Positions 7,872 to 15,527 of a stretch of 35,573 nt of DNA are shown here, in pieces. The position numbers and the translations under genes were made by a program. This DNA comes from Rickettsiales bacterium (lineage in GTDB: Bacteria; Pseudomonadota; Alphaproteobacteria; UBA8366). The stretch lies in NCBI GenBank assembly GCA_002724555.1, contig PBOZ01000043.1, forward strand, positions 1-35,573. Reading direction: 5' to 3'. The first letter of the stretch is position 1; each line of letters starts with the position of its first letter. The notes beneath the pieces were generated by a model. That model was not told where the DNA came from. It saw only the letters and a list, made by a program, of their open reading frames with translations, and ran no database searches.

Positions 7872-8921
7872 ATGAAACTCGGACTATCGGTCGGCTATTC
7901 CGGCGCACAAATGGAGTTGCCCGTCGAGCGAATACTGCGGGCGGAGAAACTTGGCTACGACAGCGTCTGGACAGCCGAAGCTTACGGTTCCGACGCCATC
8001 ACGCCGTTGGCCTATCTTGCAGCCATCACCAAGCGGATCAAGCTCGGCACCGGCATTATTCAGGTTTCCGCCCGCACACCGGCCAACTGCGCCATGAGCA
8101 TGGGAACGGTAGACGCACTCGCGGGCGGCGGTCGCTGTATTGCGGGGCTCGGCGTCTCGGGTCCACAGATCGTCGAAGGCTGGTACGGCCAACCTTGGGG
8201 CCGGCCTTATTATTGGCTGAAAGACTACGCCACCATCATGCGCAAAATATGGAAGCGCAAGGAAGGCCTAACCCACGACGGTAAACAATTACAGCTTCCT
8301 TATTCGGGCGATGACGGGCTTGGCGTCGGTAAACCACTGAAATCGATCTTGCACATGAACCCGGATATTCCGATTTATATCGGGTCCGGCAACGAGGCGA
8401 CGGTGCGCCTCACGGGCGAGATCGCCGACGGTTGGCTGCCACTCGGCTTCTATCCCGGCACGATGGACGAGTATAAACCGTGGCTCGAAGAAGGGTTCAA
8501 GCGCGCCGGAAACGGCAAAGGGTGGAACAATTTCGAAATCCAGGCCCGTGTCTTCGTTGATGTCGATGAGGACGTCAAAGCCTCCATCGACCGGCTCAAA
8601 CCGCGTGAGGCACTTTATATCGGCGGAATGGGCCACAAAGATAAAAATTTTCATAAGGACATTTTCGTCCGGCGCGGATTTCAGGCTGAAGCCGACCGCA
8701 TCCAGGAACTTTATCTTGCCGGACATAAGGAGGAGGCCATCGCGACGGTGCCTGACGAGTGGATCGACTCGCGCGGATTAATGGGACCGCCCAACCGGAT
8801 CAAACAACGCTTCAAAGCCTGGGAAGATTCAGGTGCGAACAGCCTGACTGTCGCCCCAGCACAAGAGGCTGCCGTCGACCTTATGGCGGAACTCGCGCGC
8901 CTTAATCCGCCGCGGGATTAG
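7872..8921 (+). CDS. LLM-class oxidoreductase, Rv3520c-like (predicted F420-dependent)
   Basis: A 349-residue LLM-family protein. SVWTAEAYGSDAITPLAYLAAITKRIKLGTGI, the GLGVSGPQIVEGWYGQPWGRP segment and IPIYIGSGNEATVRLTGEIADGWLP match the subfamily of mycobacterial Rv3520c, predicted to use F420. The stretch GPQ.VEGWYG.P.GRP is nearly diagnostic. The ATG lies behind an AGAGGGA ribosome site. Its 3' end overlaps by 20 bp the 3' end of the convergent MFS gene. A second member of the same subfamily lies at 11896-12942. Placement after CoA-transferase and MaoC genes suggests a CoA-thioester substrate, which is an inference only. Confidence 0.9.
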   Translation: MKLGLSVGYSGAQMELPVERILRAEKLGYDSVWTAEAYGSDAITPLAYLAAITKRIKLGTGIIQVSARTPANCAMSMGTVDALAGGGRCIAGLGVSGPQIVEGWYGQPWGRPYYWLKDYATIMRKIWKRKEGLTHDGKQLQLPYSGDDGLGVGKPLKSILHMNPDIPIYIGSGNEATVRLTGEIADGWLPLGFYPGTMDEYKPWLEEGFKRAGNGKGWNNFEIQARVFVDVDEDVKASIDRLKPREALYIGGMGHKDKNFHKDIFVRRGFQAEADRIQELYLAGHKEEAIATVPDEWIDSRGLMGPPNRIKQRFKAWEDSGANSLTVAPAQEAAVDLMAELARLNPPRD

Positions 8922-10200
8922 AGTCCAACCCGCGCCACAAACGATGCATATAAAAAACAACAAGCAGGTTGGCGGCCGCGACGGTTAAAAACAGGTCCGG
9001 CACGGTGTATCCCGCATCTAATATAATCCCGGCCAAAAGCGAACCGGCAACCATAAACACCGCGTTCAAAATGTTGTTGCTCGCGACGATCTGAGAGCGC
9101 TCCTGTTCGTCGCTTAGCGTTTGCATCATGGCGTAGAGCGGCACGGCAAATATGCCGCCGCAAATGCAGACACCCAGCAAGTCCGCGATAACACGCCAAT
9201 TCGCCGACGTCTCCAAAAACATACCGAACGTGACCGCCGTTGAACTGAGGCCATCTGGGCTGGAGAACCAAATGTCTGCCAAAAACACGGACATACCAAA
9301 TGCGGCAACCGGCACGTATTTCGCCGTGATCTCGCCTTTCAATAGACTGTTGCACAACATGGAACCGATTGCGATCCCCACTGTCGCAACCACCATGAGA
9401 AAGGTGATGACCTCATGGTCGGCATTGAAGTTCGATTTGGCCAAGTTCGGAACTTGAGTCAGCAGCATTATACCGACCAACCAAAACCACGATATCCCGA
9501 GTATGGAACGAAAGACGGGACGGTCCTTACGGATCCGATCCACGATGCGGAAAGTTTGCGTTGCAATGTTGTAGTTCACCTTCAATGAAGGCTGCGGTGC
9601 CGATGCCTGAGGGATACCATAACTGCAAATCCAGCCGATGACCGCGAGACCGAACACAATGGCTGCGACGCCGTTCACGCCGTACTCCCAGCCAGCCATC
9701 AACCCGCCGATGATCGTTCCCACTAAAATGGCAAGAAACGTCCCTGCTTCCAAAAACGCATTGCCGCCGATCAACTCATCCTTGCGCAGCAAGGTCGGCA
9801 GGATACTGTACTTTAAGGGGCCAAAAAAAGCCGACTGAACCCCCATCAGGAATAGGACGCCCAACAACCAATAAACGTCGCCAAATTGCAAAGCCGCAAC
9901 GCCTGCTCCCATGATCAAGACTTCGGCAAACTTAATCCAACGGATGATGCCAGATTTTTCGTATTTATCCGCAAGCTGTCCAGCGGTCGCCGAAAAAATA
10001 AAGAAAGGGAGAATAAAAATGGCGGACGCCACGGTCACCAAGACAGTTTCTTCCATCGGGGATTCTCGACCGACGGAAAATAGGATTAGGATCAGTAAAG
10101 CGTTCTTGAATACATTGTCGTTGGCGGCACCCAACAACACCGTAACGAAGAGCGGTAAAAACCGCCGCGTCTTCAAAAGATGATACTGCGATCCATTCAT
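8902..10200 (-). CDS. Major facilitator superfamily transporter, LplT-like
   Basis: A 432-residue membrane protein with about 12 hydrophobic segments. The N-terminus FLPLFVTVLLGAANDNVFKNALLILILFS matches the LplT/Aas branch of the MFS, where the DN pair of the first helix is conserved; FFGPLKYSILPTLLRKDELIGGNAFLEAGTFLAILVGT is the typical motif in the cytosolic loop and fifth helix. LplT flips lysophospholipids across the inner membrane; in many alphaproteobacteria the domain is fused to acyltransferase and acyl-ACP synthetase domains, which are absent here. It is the last gene of the minus-strand run from 12942. Transport of something other than a lysophospholipid is possible. Confidence 0.85.
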   Translation of the reverse strand: MNGSQYHLLKTRRFLPLFVTVLLGAANDNVFKNALLILILFSVGRESPMEETVLVTVASAIFILPFFIFSATAGQLADKYEKSGIIRWIKFAEVLIMGAGVAALQFGDVYWLLGVLFLMGVQSAFFGPLKYSILPTLLRKDELIGGNAFLEAGTFLAILVGTIIGGLMAGWEYGVNGVAAIVFGLAVIGWICSYGIPQASAPQPSLKVNYNIATQTFRIVDRIRKDRPVFRSILGISWFWLVGIMLLTQVPNLAKSNFNADHEVITFLMVVATVGIAIGSMLCNSLLKGEITAKYVPVAAFGMSVFLADIWFSSPDGLSSTAVTFGMFLETSANWRVIADLLGVCICGGIFAVPLYAMMQTLSDEQERSQIVASNNILNAVFMVAGSLLAGIILDAGYTVPDLFLTVAAANLLVVFYMHRLWRGLDSNPAAD

Positions 10201-10243
10201 TTTGCCGCCCCCGCCGCCTTGGCATCGGTCAAAACGATTCTAA

Positions 10244-10951
10244 TCACCATTTTTCATTGTGTGGCCGGAGTTCGACGCTGAAAGACCAGGTCGATTTCGG
10301 TTGATGGGCCACATGAAAACATTCTCCTGCAATATCCGCCGGCTTAGCGTATTGATCATCAGGATAGTCGGGACCACGTCTCTCCCGCACCCACCAAATA
10401 TCAATGGCAGCGTCGATCGTGACATAGGCAACGTGACCCCCTTGCGGGCCGAGTTCGCGGGCCAGTGATTCCGCCAATATGCGTTGTGCGGCCTTGGAAT
10501 GCGCAAATCCGGTGAAATGCGGTTTGCCCCGCCATGCGCCGGTGTTCCCGGTGACGATCAACGCACCGCCGCCCATCTCGGCCATATCCGGCGCGACTTC
10601 CTGCGCCAATACCAACAAGGCCGTCGTGTTGACACGGAACGTACTCTCGAACTCTAACGGGTCGATTTTTGTATAATGTTCCCGTATCGCCCGCGCCGCA
10701 TTATGGATCGCGATCTTGATCGGACCCAATTCTTGTTTGATCCGTCCTACAGTTTGCCGGAACCTGGCAATATCTGACACATCACACGGATACCCAACCG
10801 CCTCGGAGACATCGGCGGCAATGCGCCCAAGGCGCTCCGCCTTGCGCGCGATCATCGCGACCCGATAGCCTCCCTCAGCAAACCGCCGGACCAACGCCTC
10901 TCCGGTTCCACTGCCAACACCGGCGATGAGTGCGACCGGTTTATCACTCAC
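10244..10951 (-). CDS. Atypical short-chain dehydrogenase/reductase family protein
   Basis: A 235-residue Rossmann-fold SDR-like protein. The GTG at 10951 is preferred over an in-frame TTG at 10990, because the protein then begins at DKPVALIAGVGSGTGEALVRRF, whose GxGSGTG nucleotide loop is at the N-terminus. The usual NNAG is HNAA, and the catalytic Tyr of YxxxK is replaced by Phe (GFAHSKAAQ, Lys retained); the usual Ser is also not obvious in IVTGNTGAWRG. Such Y-to-F proteins exist as a branch of SDRs in proteobacteria, with Ala-His-Val-x-Ile-Asp following (GGHVAYVTIDAAID). The start overlaps the small upstream ORF by eight bases. Catalysis by the standard mechanism is doubtful. Confidence 0.83.
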   Translation of the reverse strand: MSDKPVALIAGVGSGTGEALVRRFAEGGYRVAMIARKAERLGRIAADVSEAVGYPCDVSDIARFRQTVGRIKQELGPIKIAIHNAARAIREHYTKIDPLEFESTFRVNTTALLVLAQEVAPDMAEMGGGALIVTGNTGAWRGKPHFTGFAHSKAAQRILAESLARELGPQGGHVAYVTIDAAIDIWWVRERRGPDYPDDQYAKPADIAGECFHVAHQPKSTWSFSVELRPHNEKW

Positions 10952-11105
10952 TTTGAGTGCCCTTACGCCACCGAAAATCAAAATGAGCAACCCCTTCCAT
11001 CCGGGATTGTGTACGCTCTTTCACAATTTCCTTTTCAAACTCCCTAACAATCGAAATAACGGCCTTCAATTGAATTTTGATCGCCTTGAGAACTGGGTTG
11101 GACAT
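10944..11105 (-). CDS. Small conserved-looking protein of unknown function, 53 residues
   Basis: A 53-residue basic and amphipathic protein beginning MSNPVLKAIKIQLKAVISIV. The ATG at 11105 follows an AAAGGAGAACGAGG ribosome site, as strong as any in the window. It begins 13 bp past the stop of one SDR gene and overlaps the next SDR start by eight bases, exactly the spacing expected of an operon member. A helical N-terminal half (AIKIQLKAVISIVREFEKEIVKE) precedes a short basic tail. No known family is recognised, and no signal peptide or true membrane helix is seen. It could be a partner of the adjacent dehydrogenase or a coupling leader; evidence is positional only. Confidence 0.6.
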   Translation of the reverse strand: MSNPVLKAIKIQLKAVISIVREFEKEIVKERTQSRMEGVAHFDFRWRKGTQSE

Positions 11106-11118
11106 GCCTCGTTCTCCT

Positions 11119-11886
11119 TTAGATGATGGGGTCCGAGCCACCGCAAACACGCAGCAGCGCGCCAGTTGTATAGCTCGATGCATCACTCGCGAAGTAAAGC
11201 GCCGCACCGACAATCTCATTCGGTTGGCCAACGCGTTTCAGCGCCATACGGTCCCAGCGGGCATTAAACTCTGGCGTATCCGGCCATGCCTTCGAAATAT
11301 CGGTTGCAAACGGACCGGGCGCGATGGTGTTAACCCTGACTTTCGGTCCGTACTCGTAGGCCAGATTGATCGACATCTGGTTGAGACCGGCCTTCGCCAT
11401 TCCATAGGTCGCCGCCCGCCGCGACGGCTGCAGCGATCCCGTGCTAGAAATATTGATGATCGAGCCGCCGCCCCCTTCCAACATCCGGGTTCCGACCTGC
11501 GTCGCAAGCCGGAATGGACCTTTGACATTGATATCGAAAACCTTGTCGTACAATTCCTCGCTAATCTCCGCCAAGGAAGGATAAAGCGGCGACAGACCCG
11601 CATTGTTTACCAGGACGTCGACGCGACCAAACCGATCGTAGACGGCCCTAACCAACGCATCACATTGATCCCAATAGCCAACATGACAGGCGAACGGCAT
11701 CGCGGTCCGCCCGGTCGTGTCTTCGACTTCCTTTGCCAATTCATTACAGGAACCGATCTTACGGCTCGTAATCACGACATCGGCCCCCGCATCTGCAAAC
11801 GCAAGCACCATCTCCCGGCCCAGCCCCCGGCTGCCGCCGGTGATGACGGCGATCTTACCGCTCAGATCAAAATGGTTGGTCGGCAT
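11119..11886 (-). CDS. Short-chain dehydrogenase/reductase (classical SDR)
   Basis: A 255-residue classical SDR. The cofactor loop is TGGSRGLG (about 16-23), NNAG is near residue 93, and the catalytic Ser (IINISSTGS) with Tyr-x-x-x-Lys (TYGMAK, about 160-165) is complete. The TSRK after the second strand suggests NADP(H) preference. SDRs of this group reduce or oxidise 3-oxo/3-hydroxyacyl or cyclic alcohol substrates. The ATG follows GGAGGGCGAA, nine bases after the stop of the LLM gene upstream, so the two are co-transcribed. Substrate unassigned; the acyl-CoA context suggests 3-hydroxyacyl-CoA or 2-keto-type substrates. Confidence 0.9.
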   Translation of the reverse strand: MPTNHFDLSGKIAVITGGSRGLGREMVLAFADAGADVVITSRKIGSCNELAKEVEDTTGRTAMPFACHVGYWDQCDALVRAVYDRFGRVDVLVNNAGLSPLYPSLAEISEELYDKVFDINVKGPFRLATQVGTRMLEGGGGSIINISSTGSLQPSRRAATYGMAKAGLNQMSINLAYEYGPKVRVNTIAPGPFATDISKAWPDTPEFNARWDRMALKRVGQPNEIVGAALYFASDASSYTTGALLRVCGGSDPII

Positions 11887-11895
11887 TTCGCCCTC

Positions 11896-12942
11896 CTAAA
11901 GTGCGTTTTCAGCAAGAACGCGAAGCGCATCAACACTGGCACCACGCGTCACAATCGTGTGTACCTGTCCTTTATCGCCAGCCTTTTTCCAATCTTGAAG
12001 GCGTTCAATAATACGCTCCTTCGGACCGACAAGGGCCGTCCGATCAACCAATTCATCCGGCACGGCATCGACCGCCTCTTTTCGGCGTCCGGCCAGGAAG
12101 TGGTCCTGAATTTCAACAGCGGCGTCGACGTAACCGATACGTTTGGCAAAATCGTTATAAAAATTCTTATCGCGGGCCCCCATGCCTCCAATGTAGAAAG
12201 CCAGGTTCTCGCGTACCGGCTGGCGGGCTTCCTCTAGGTCGTCGTTCATGCGGACCTGGCAGTAAGCCAGCACCATGAAATCCGACATCGATTTACCACC
12301 GCCCGCTTTCTCCAACCCGGCATTGATATCCGGCTCGAAGACTTCAAAGCGGTCCGGGTCCATGTAAATCGGGATGAAACCATCAACGATTTCCGCGGCC
12401 GCTTTGACGCCGGAAGGCGAAATTGCAGCGGAGACGATCTTCAAGTTCGGATCACCGTGCAAAACGCTTTTTAAAGGCTTGCCGAGACCCGTCGTCCCAT
12501 CGCCCGTCATCGGTATTTGATAATGGAACCCTTCATGGCGAAGCGGCTCTCTCCGCGCCAACACCTTGCGAATAATCTCCACATATTCACGCAGGCGCGT
12601 CAGCGGCCGTCCATATGGCACACCATACCAACCTTCGATCACCTGCGGACCGGACGGGCCAAGCCCTAGGATAAAGCGTCCACCGGAGAGATGATCAAGG
12701 GTCATACAAGCCATTGCCACACTCGAGGGCGTTCGTGCAGGCATCTGAACGATCCCAGTACCCACCTTTATTTTACTTGTCTGCGCCAAAACCCATGCAG
12801 CGGGTGTAAGCGCGTCCGATCCCCACGCTTCTGCCGTCCAAACTGAGTCATATTCGAGGTTTTCGGCCTCACGAATGTAATCCATATCGACGGCCGCCTT
12901 ATTCCCGCCGGTTCCAAGGGTAAGGCCTAATTTTACTGCCAT
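11896..12942 (-). CDS. LLM-class oxidoreductase, Rv3520c-like (predicted F420-dependent)
   Basis: A 348-residue LLM-family protein, closely patterned on the gene at 7872-8921: SVWTAEAWGSDALTPAAWVLAQ, KVGTGIVQMPARTPSSVAM, GLGPSGPQVIEGWYGVPYGRP and FYIGGMGARDKNFYNDFAKRIGY. These match the Rv3520c subfamily predicted to use F420. The ATG at 12942 (MAVKLGLTLG) is chosen because a GGAAGGA ribosome site sits just upstream; the frame is open to 12981. It is the first gene of the minus-strand operon reaching to the MFS gene and is divergent from the F420 biosynthesis operon across 176 bp, so both may be switched together. Substrate unknown. Confidence 0.88.
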   Translation of the reverse strand: MAVKLGLTLGTGGNKAAVDMDYIREAENLEYDSVWTAEAWGSDALTPAAWVLAQTSKIKVGTGIVQMPARTPSSVAMACMTLDHLSGGRFILGLGPSGPQVIEGWYGVPYGRPLTRLREYVEIIRKVLARREPLRHEGFHYQIPMTGDGTTGLGKPLKSVLHGDPNLKIVSAAISPSGVKAAAEIVDGFIPIYMDPDRFEVFEPDINAGLEKAGGGKSMSDFMVLAYCQVRMNDDLEEARQPVRENLAFYIGGMGARDKNFYNDFAKRIGYVDAAVEIQDHFLAGRRKEAVDAVPDELVDRTALVGPKERIIERLQDWKKAGDKGQVHTIVTRGASVDALRVLAENAL

Positions 12943-13118
12943 TTTTCGATCCTTCCGATATATCATGACCCTCTTTAACAAAGACGGCCCTTGAGAGCTT
13001 ATTCGAATTTAGCCTAGATAACCGCGAAAGCTAGATTACGTAGGTCTTGCAGCCACCTAAAACACATCAAATACTGGCGGCAACCTATCCTCGAAACAAT
13101 CAATTGGAAAACGTACGA
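12943..13118. promoter_or_regulatory. Divergent intergenic region between an LLM operon and the F420 operon
   Basis: This 176-bp gap must hold promoters for both the minus-strand LLM/SDR operon and the + strand npdG-cof operon. A weak candidate for the + direction is TTGAGA at 12991-12996 with TAGATA at 13015-13020 (18-bp spacing), but only three bases of the -10 match consensus. No convincing operator palindrome was recognised. Confidence 0.3.
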
Positions 13119-13799
13119 ATGACAGATACTTATAAAATCGCCATTGTCGGTGGCACGGGAGATTTAGGTTCGGGACTTGCAAAGCGCTGGTCTCGCGCTG
13201 GTCATCAGATCATCATAGGGTCCCGAGATGCAGGGCGCGCAGCGGATACAGCGGTAAAATTTAATGATGATGCAGGAACCACTTCAATTTCCGGTTTAGA
13301 AAATACCGACGCCGCAGAAGCTGGCGATATTGTTGTATTAACCGTGCCTTACGAAAATCATGCGTCAACACTCGATGCCATTCGAAATAAGGTGCAAGGT
13401 AAGATCGTTATCGATGTCACAGTCCCCCTAATGCCACCTAAAGTCCGGACCGTGCAATTGCCAGAAGGCGGCAGCTGCGCCAAGGCCGCACAATCCCAAC
13501 TTGGCGAAAGTGTGCGTGTCGTCTCGGCATTTCAAAATGTCGCAGCTGCCCACCTGGCTGATTTGGAACACGATATTGATTGCGACGTGCTCGTTTGTGG
13601 CAATGATCCGGAAGCCAGAGAAGTTGTCGTCAAACTGTCCAAAGATGCCAGCATGAAGGCATGGCATGCCGGCGTCATAGCCAACTCGGCGATCGCTGAA
13701 GCCTTGACCTCAGCGCTGATCTTTATGAATGGCCGATATAAAATTGACGGTGCGGGCATTCGCATCACAGGCACGCCGGGATCGGCCGTAAAGCCGTAG
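13119..13799 (+). CDS. npdG: NADPH-dependent F420 reductase (F420H2:NADP oxidoreductase)
   Basis: A 226-residue protein with the canonical N-terminus of the F420-dependent NADP reductase family: IAIVGGTGDLGSGLAKRW (GGTGDLG at 11-17), then IIIGSRDAGRAADTA, where SR binds the NADPH 2'-phosphate. Further landmarks are VVLTVPYENH, KIVIDVTVPL and RVVSAFQNVAAAHL. The enzyme transfers hydride between NADPH and F420; in bacteria it is thought to charge F420 for reductases, replacing F420-dependent glucose-6-phosphate dehydrogenase, none of which is seen here. ATG at 13119 is chosen because the frame open from 13047 adds an unconserved tail. The ribosome site is weak. It heads the F420 operon, with cofE 10 bp downstream. 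Confidence 0.93.
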   Translation: MTDTYKIAIVGGTGDLGSGLAKRWSRAGHQIIIGSRDAGRAADTAVKFNDDAGTTSISGLENTDAAEAGDIVVLTVPYENHASTLDAIRNKVQGKIVIDVTVPLMPPKVRTVQLPEGGSCAKAAQSQLGESVRVVSAFQNVAAAHLADLEHDIDCDVLVCGNDPEAREVVVKLSKDASMKAWHAGVIANSAIAEALTSALIFMNGRYKIDGAGIRITGTPGSAVKP

Positions 13800-13809
13800 A
13801 ATTGGCCAG

Positions 13810-14577
13810 ATGCCAGACCGCTTAACCCTCACCGCCCTTAAGGGCATTCCCCTCGTCAAGCCGGGGGATGACCTCATCCAACTGGTTGCCAACGCGATCG
13901 CAGAAAGTGGCGAACAATTGATGAATGGCGACATTCTAGTGGTTGCGCAAAAGATCATCTCAAAGTCGGAGAATTGCCTCGTCAACATCACGGATATTGA
14001 ACCGAGCGATCGTGCGAGAGAACTCGCTCTTGAAGTTGATAAGGACCCCCGCGTCGTCGAAATAATATTGAGTGAAAGTCGGTCGATCATCCGCAAAAAA
14101 CCAGGAGTTTTAATCGTTGAGAATAAGCTTGGGCTCATTATGGCGAATGCCGGTATTGACCACTCCAACGTGGAAAGTGAAATACCGGAACAAACGCTTC
14201 TTTTGCTTCCAGATAACCCAGACGCGAGCGCCAAGCGATTGCGCAACGATATCCGATCCCAATTCGGTGTCGACGTTGGTATCATTATCAATGACAGTGT
14301 CGGGCGCCCATGGCGCATCGGAACAATGGGCCTTGCCATCGGCATTTCAGGACTTCCCGCGGTAACCGATTTACGAGGTGACAGAGATCTCTTTGGGCGC
14401 GAACTTCGCGTGAGTGAAGAGGCTGTTGGTGACGAGTTGGCAGCAGCAGCCTCGTTGCTACAGGGCCAAGGGGCGGAGGGTAAGCCAATCATCCTTGTGC
14501 GCGGTTACCAAAGCCCTGCGCCATCACAAACTGCTACAGCAGCATTGCGCGCACCGAGTGAGGATATGTTCCGATGA
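13810..14577 (+). CDS. cofE: Coenzyme F420-0:L-glutamate ligase
   Basis: A 255-residue protein with CofE/FbiB N-terminal domain features: GDILVVAQKIISKSEN (about 40-55), ANAGIDHSNVE (112-122), and NDSVGRPWRIGTMGLAIG (161-178), the segment that binds GTP and metal in archaeal CofE. It adds L-glutamate residues to F420-0 with GTP hydrolysis. Mycobacterial FbiB is about 450 residues, having a second FMN-binding nitroreductase-like domain; here that domain is wholly absent, as in archaeal CofE. The stop overlaps the cofD start by four bases (ATGA), so the two are translationally coupled. How many glutamates it adds (two, as in archaea, or more) cannot be told. Confidence 0.94.
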   Translation: MPDRLTLTALKGIPLVKPGDDLIQLVANAIAESGEQLMNGDILVVAQKIISKSENCLVNITDIEPSDRARELALEVDKDPRVVEIILSESRSIIRKKPGVLIVENKLGLIMANAGIDHSNVESEIPEQTLLLLPDNPDASAKRLRNDIRSQFGVDVGIIINDSVGRPWRIGTMGLAIGISGLPAVTDLRGDRDLFGRELRVSEEAVGDELAAAASLLQGQGAEGKPIILVRGYQSPAPSQTATAALRAPSEDMFR

Positions 14578-15527
14578 CTACGGCAAATATCCTAGCTCTT
14601 TCAGGTGGCGTTGGCGGTGCGAAATTAGCGCTCGGCCTTATGCATACGCTGCCCTCGGAAAGTCTCACAATCGTCGCTAATACAGGTGATGATTTTACAC
14701 ATCTCGGCCTTCGCATTTGTCCTGATATAGATACACTAGTCTACACGCTCTCGGATTTGGCCGATAAGGAGAGAGGATGGGGGCGGGCCTCTGAGAGTTG
14801 GAATTTTATGTCGGCGCTTAAGAGACTAGGTGGCGAAGATTGGTTCAATCTCGGCGATAGTGATATGGCAATGCATGTCTATCGAACACAAGAATTGATT
14901 GAAGGAAAAACACTTTCAGAAGTGACAGCCAAAATCGCGAATGCCCTTGGCATAGGCACCCGTATTCTGCCAATGACCAACGATACGGTCGCAACTGTCG
15001 TGGAAAGTGAAAATGGCCCGCTTCCATTCCAGCATTACTTCGTTAGAGATCGATGCAAACCCGCCGTTAGAGGCTTCCGGTTTACTGGCATAGACGATGC
15101 AACGGCCAATCCAGACGCGATGGCATTGATTAAAAATGCCCAACTAGATTGCATTATCATTACGCCATCAAACCCGTTCGTCAGTATCGACCCAATCCTC
15201 TCGTTACCAGACATGCGCGAAGTGTTAATCGAACAAACCGCCCCTATTGTTGCGGTATCGCCCATTGTTGGCGGTTTGGCAATTAAAGGTCCAACAGCCA
15301 AAATGATGGCTGAACTTGGCTTGCCATCTTCAGCGCTGGCGGTCTCGGAGCATTACTGCGACCTCTTGGATGGCATGATTATTGATGAGGTTGACCATCA
15401 ACAAGCAGCAGATATAGCCGCACTTGGCATGAAAGTTCGTGTCGCCCAAACAGTCATGCGAACCCTGGAAGACCGTAAAAAATTAGCACAAATTTGTTGC
15501 GATTTTGCTAAGGATATCGCTTCGTGA
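14574..15527 (+). CDS. cofD: 2-phospho-L-lactate (or phosphoenolpyruvate) transferase of F420 synthesis
   Basis: A 317-residue CofD/FbiA protein. GGVGGAK (11-17), NTGDDF (36-41), CPDIDTLVYTL (49-59) and the LGDSDMAMHVYRT stretch near residue 95 are all family signatures. The enzyme transfers the phosphoester moiety of a guanosine-diphosphate-activated C3 acid onto the hydroxyl of Fo, giving F420-0 or its dehydro form. Overlaps cofE upstream and cofC downstream by four bases each, a compact coupled set. Length is normal for the family (about 310-330). It acts in the cytoplasm with CofC, which makes its short-lived GDP-linked donor. Confidence 0.95.
   Translation: MTTANILALSGGVGGAKLALGLMHTLPSESLTIVANTGDDFTHLGLRICPDIDTLVYTLSDLADKERGWGRASESWNFMSALKRLGGEDWFNLGDSDMAMHVYRTQELIEGKTLSEVTAKIANALGIGTRILPMTNDTVATVVESENGPLPFQHYFVRDRCKPAVRGFRFTGIDDATANPDAMALIKNAQLDCIIITPSNPFVSIDPILSLPDMREVLIEQTAPIVAVSPIVGGLAIKGPTAKMMAELGLPSSALAVSEHYCDLLDGMIIDEVDHQQAADIAALGMKVRVAQTVMRTLEDRKKLAQICCDFAKDIAS

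Noticed and set aside
11077-12237. A 386-residue + strand ORF opposite an SDR and an LLM
   Set aside because: It is antisense to two well-supported genes and has an arginine-rich, unstructured composition typical of shadow frames.
13710-14492. 260-residue minus-strand ORF opposite cofE
   Set aside because: Serine/arginine-rich shadow of cofE, with no recognisable family.
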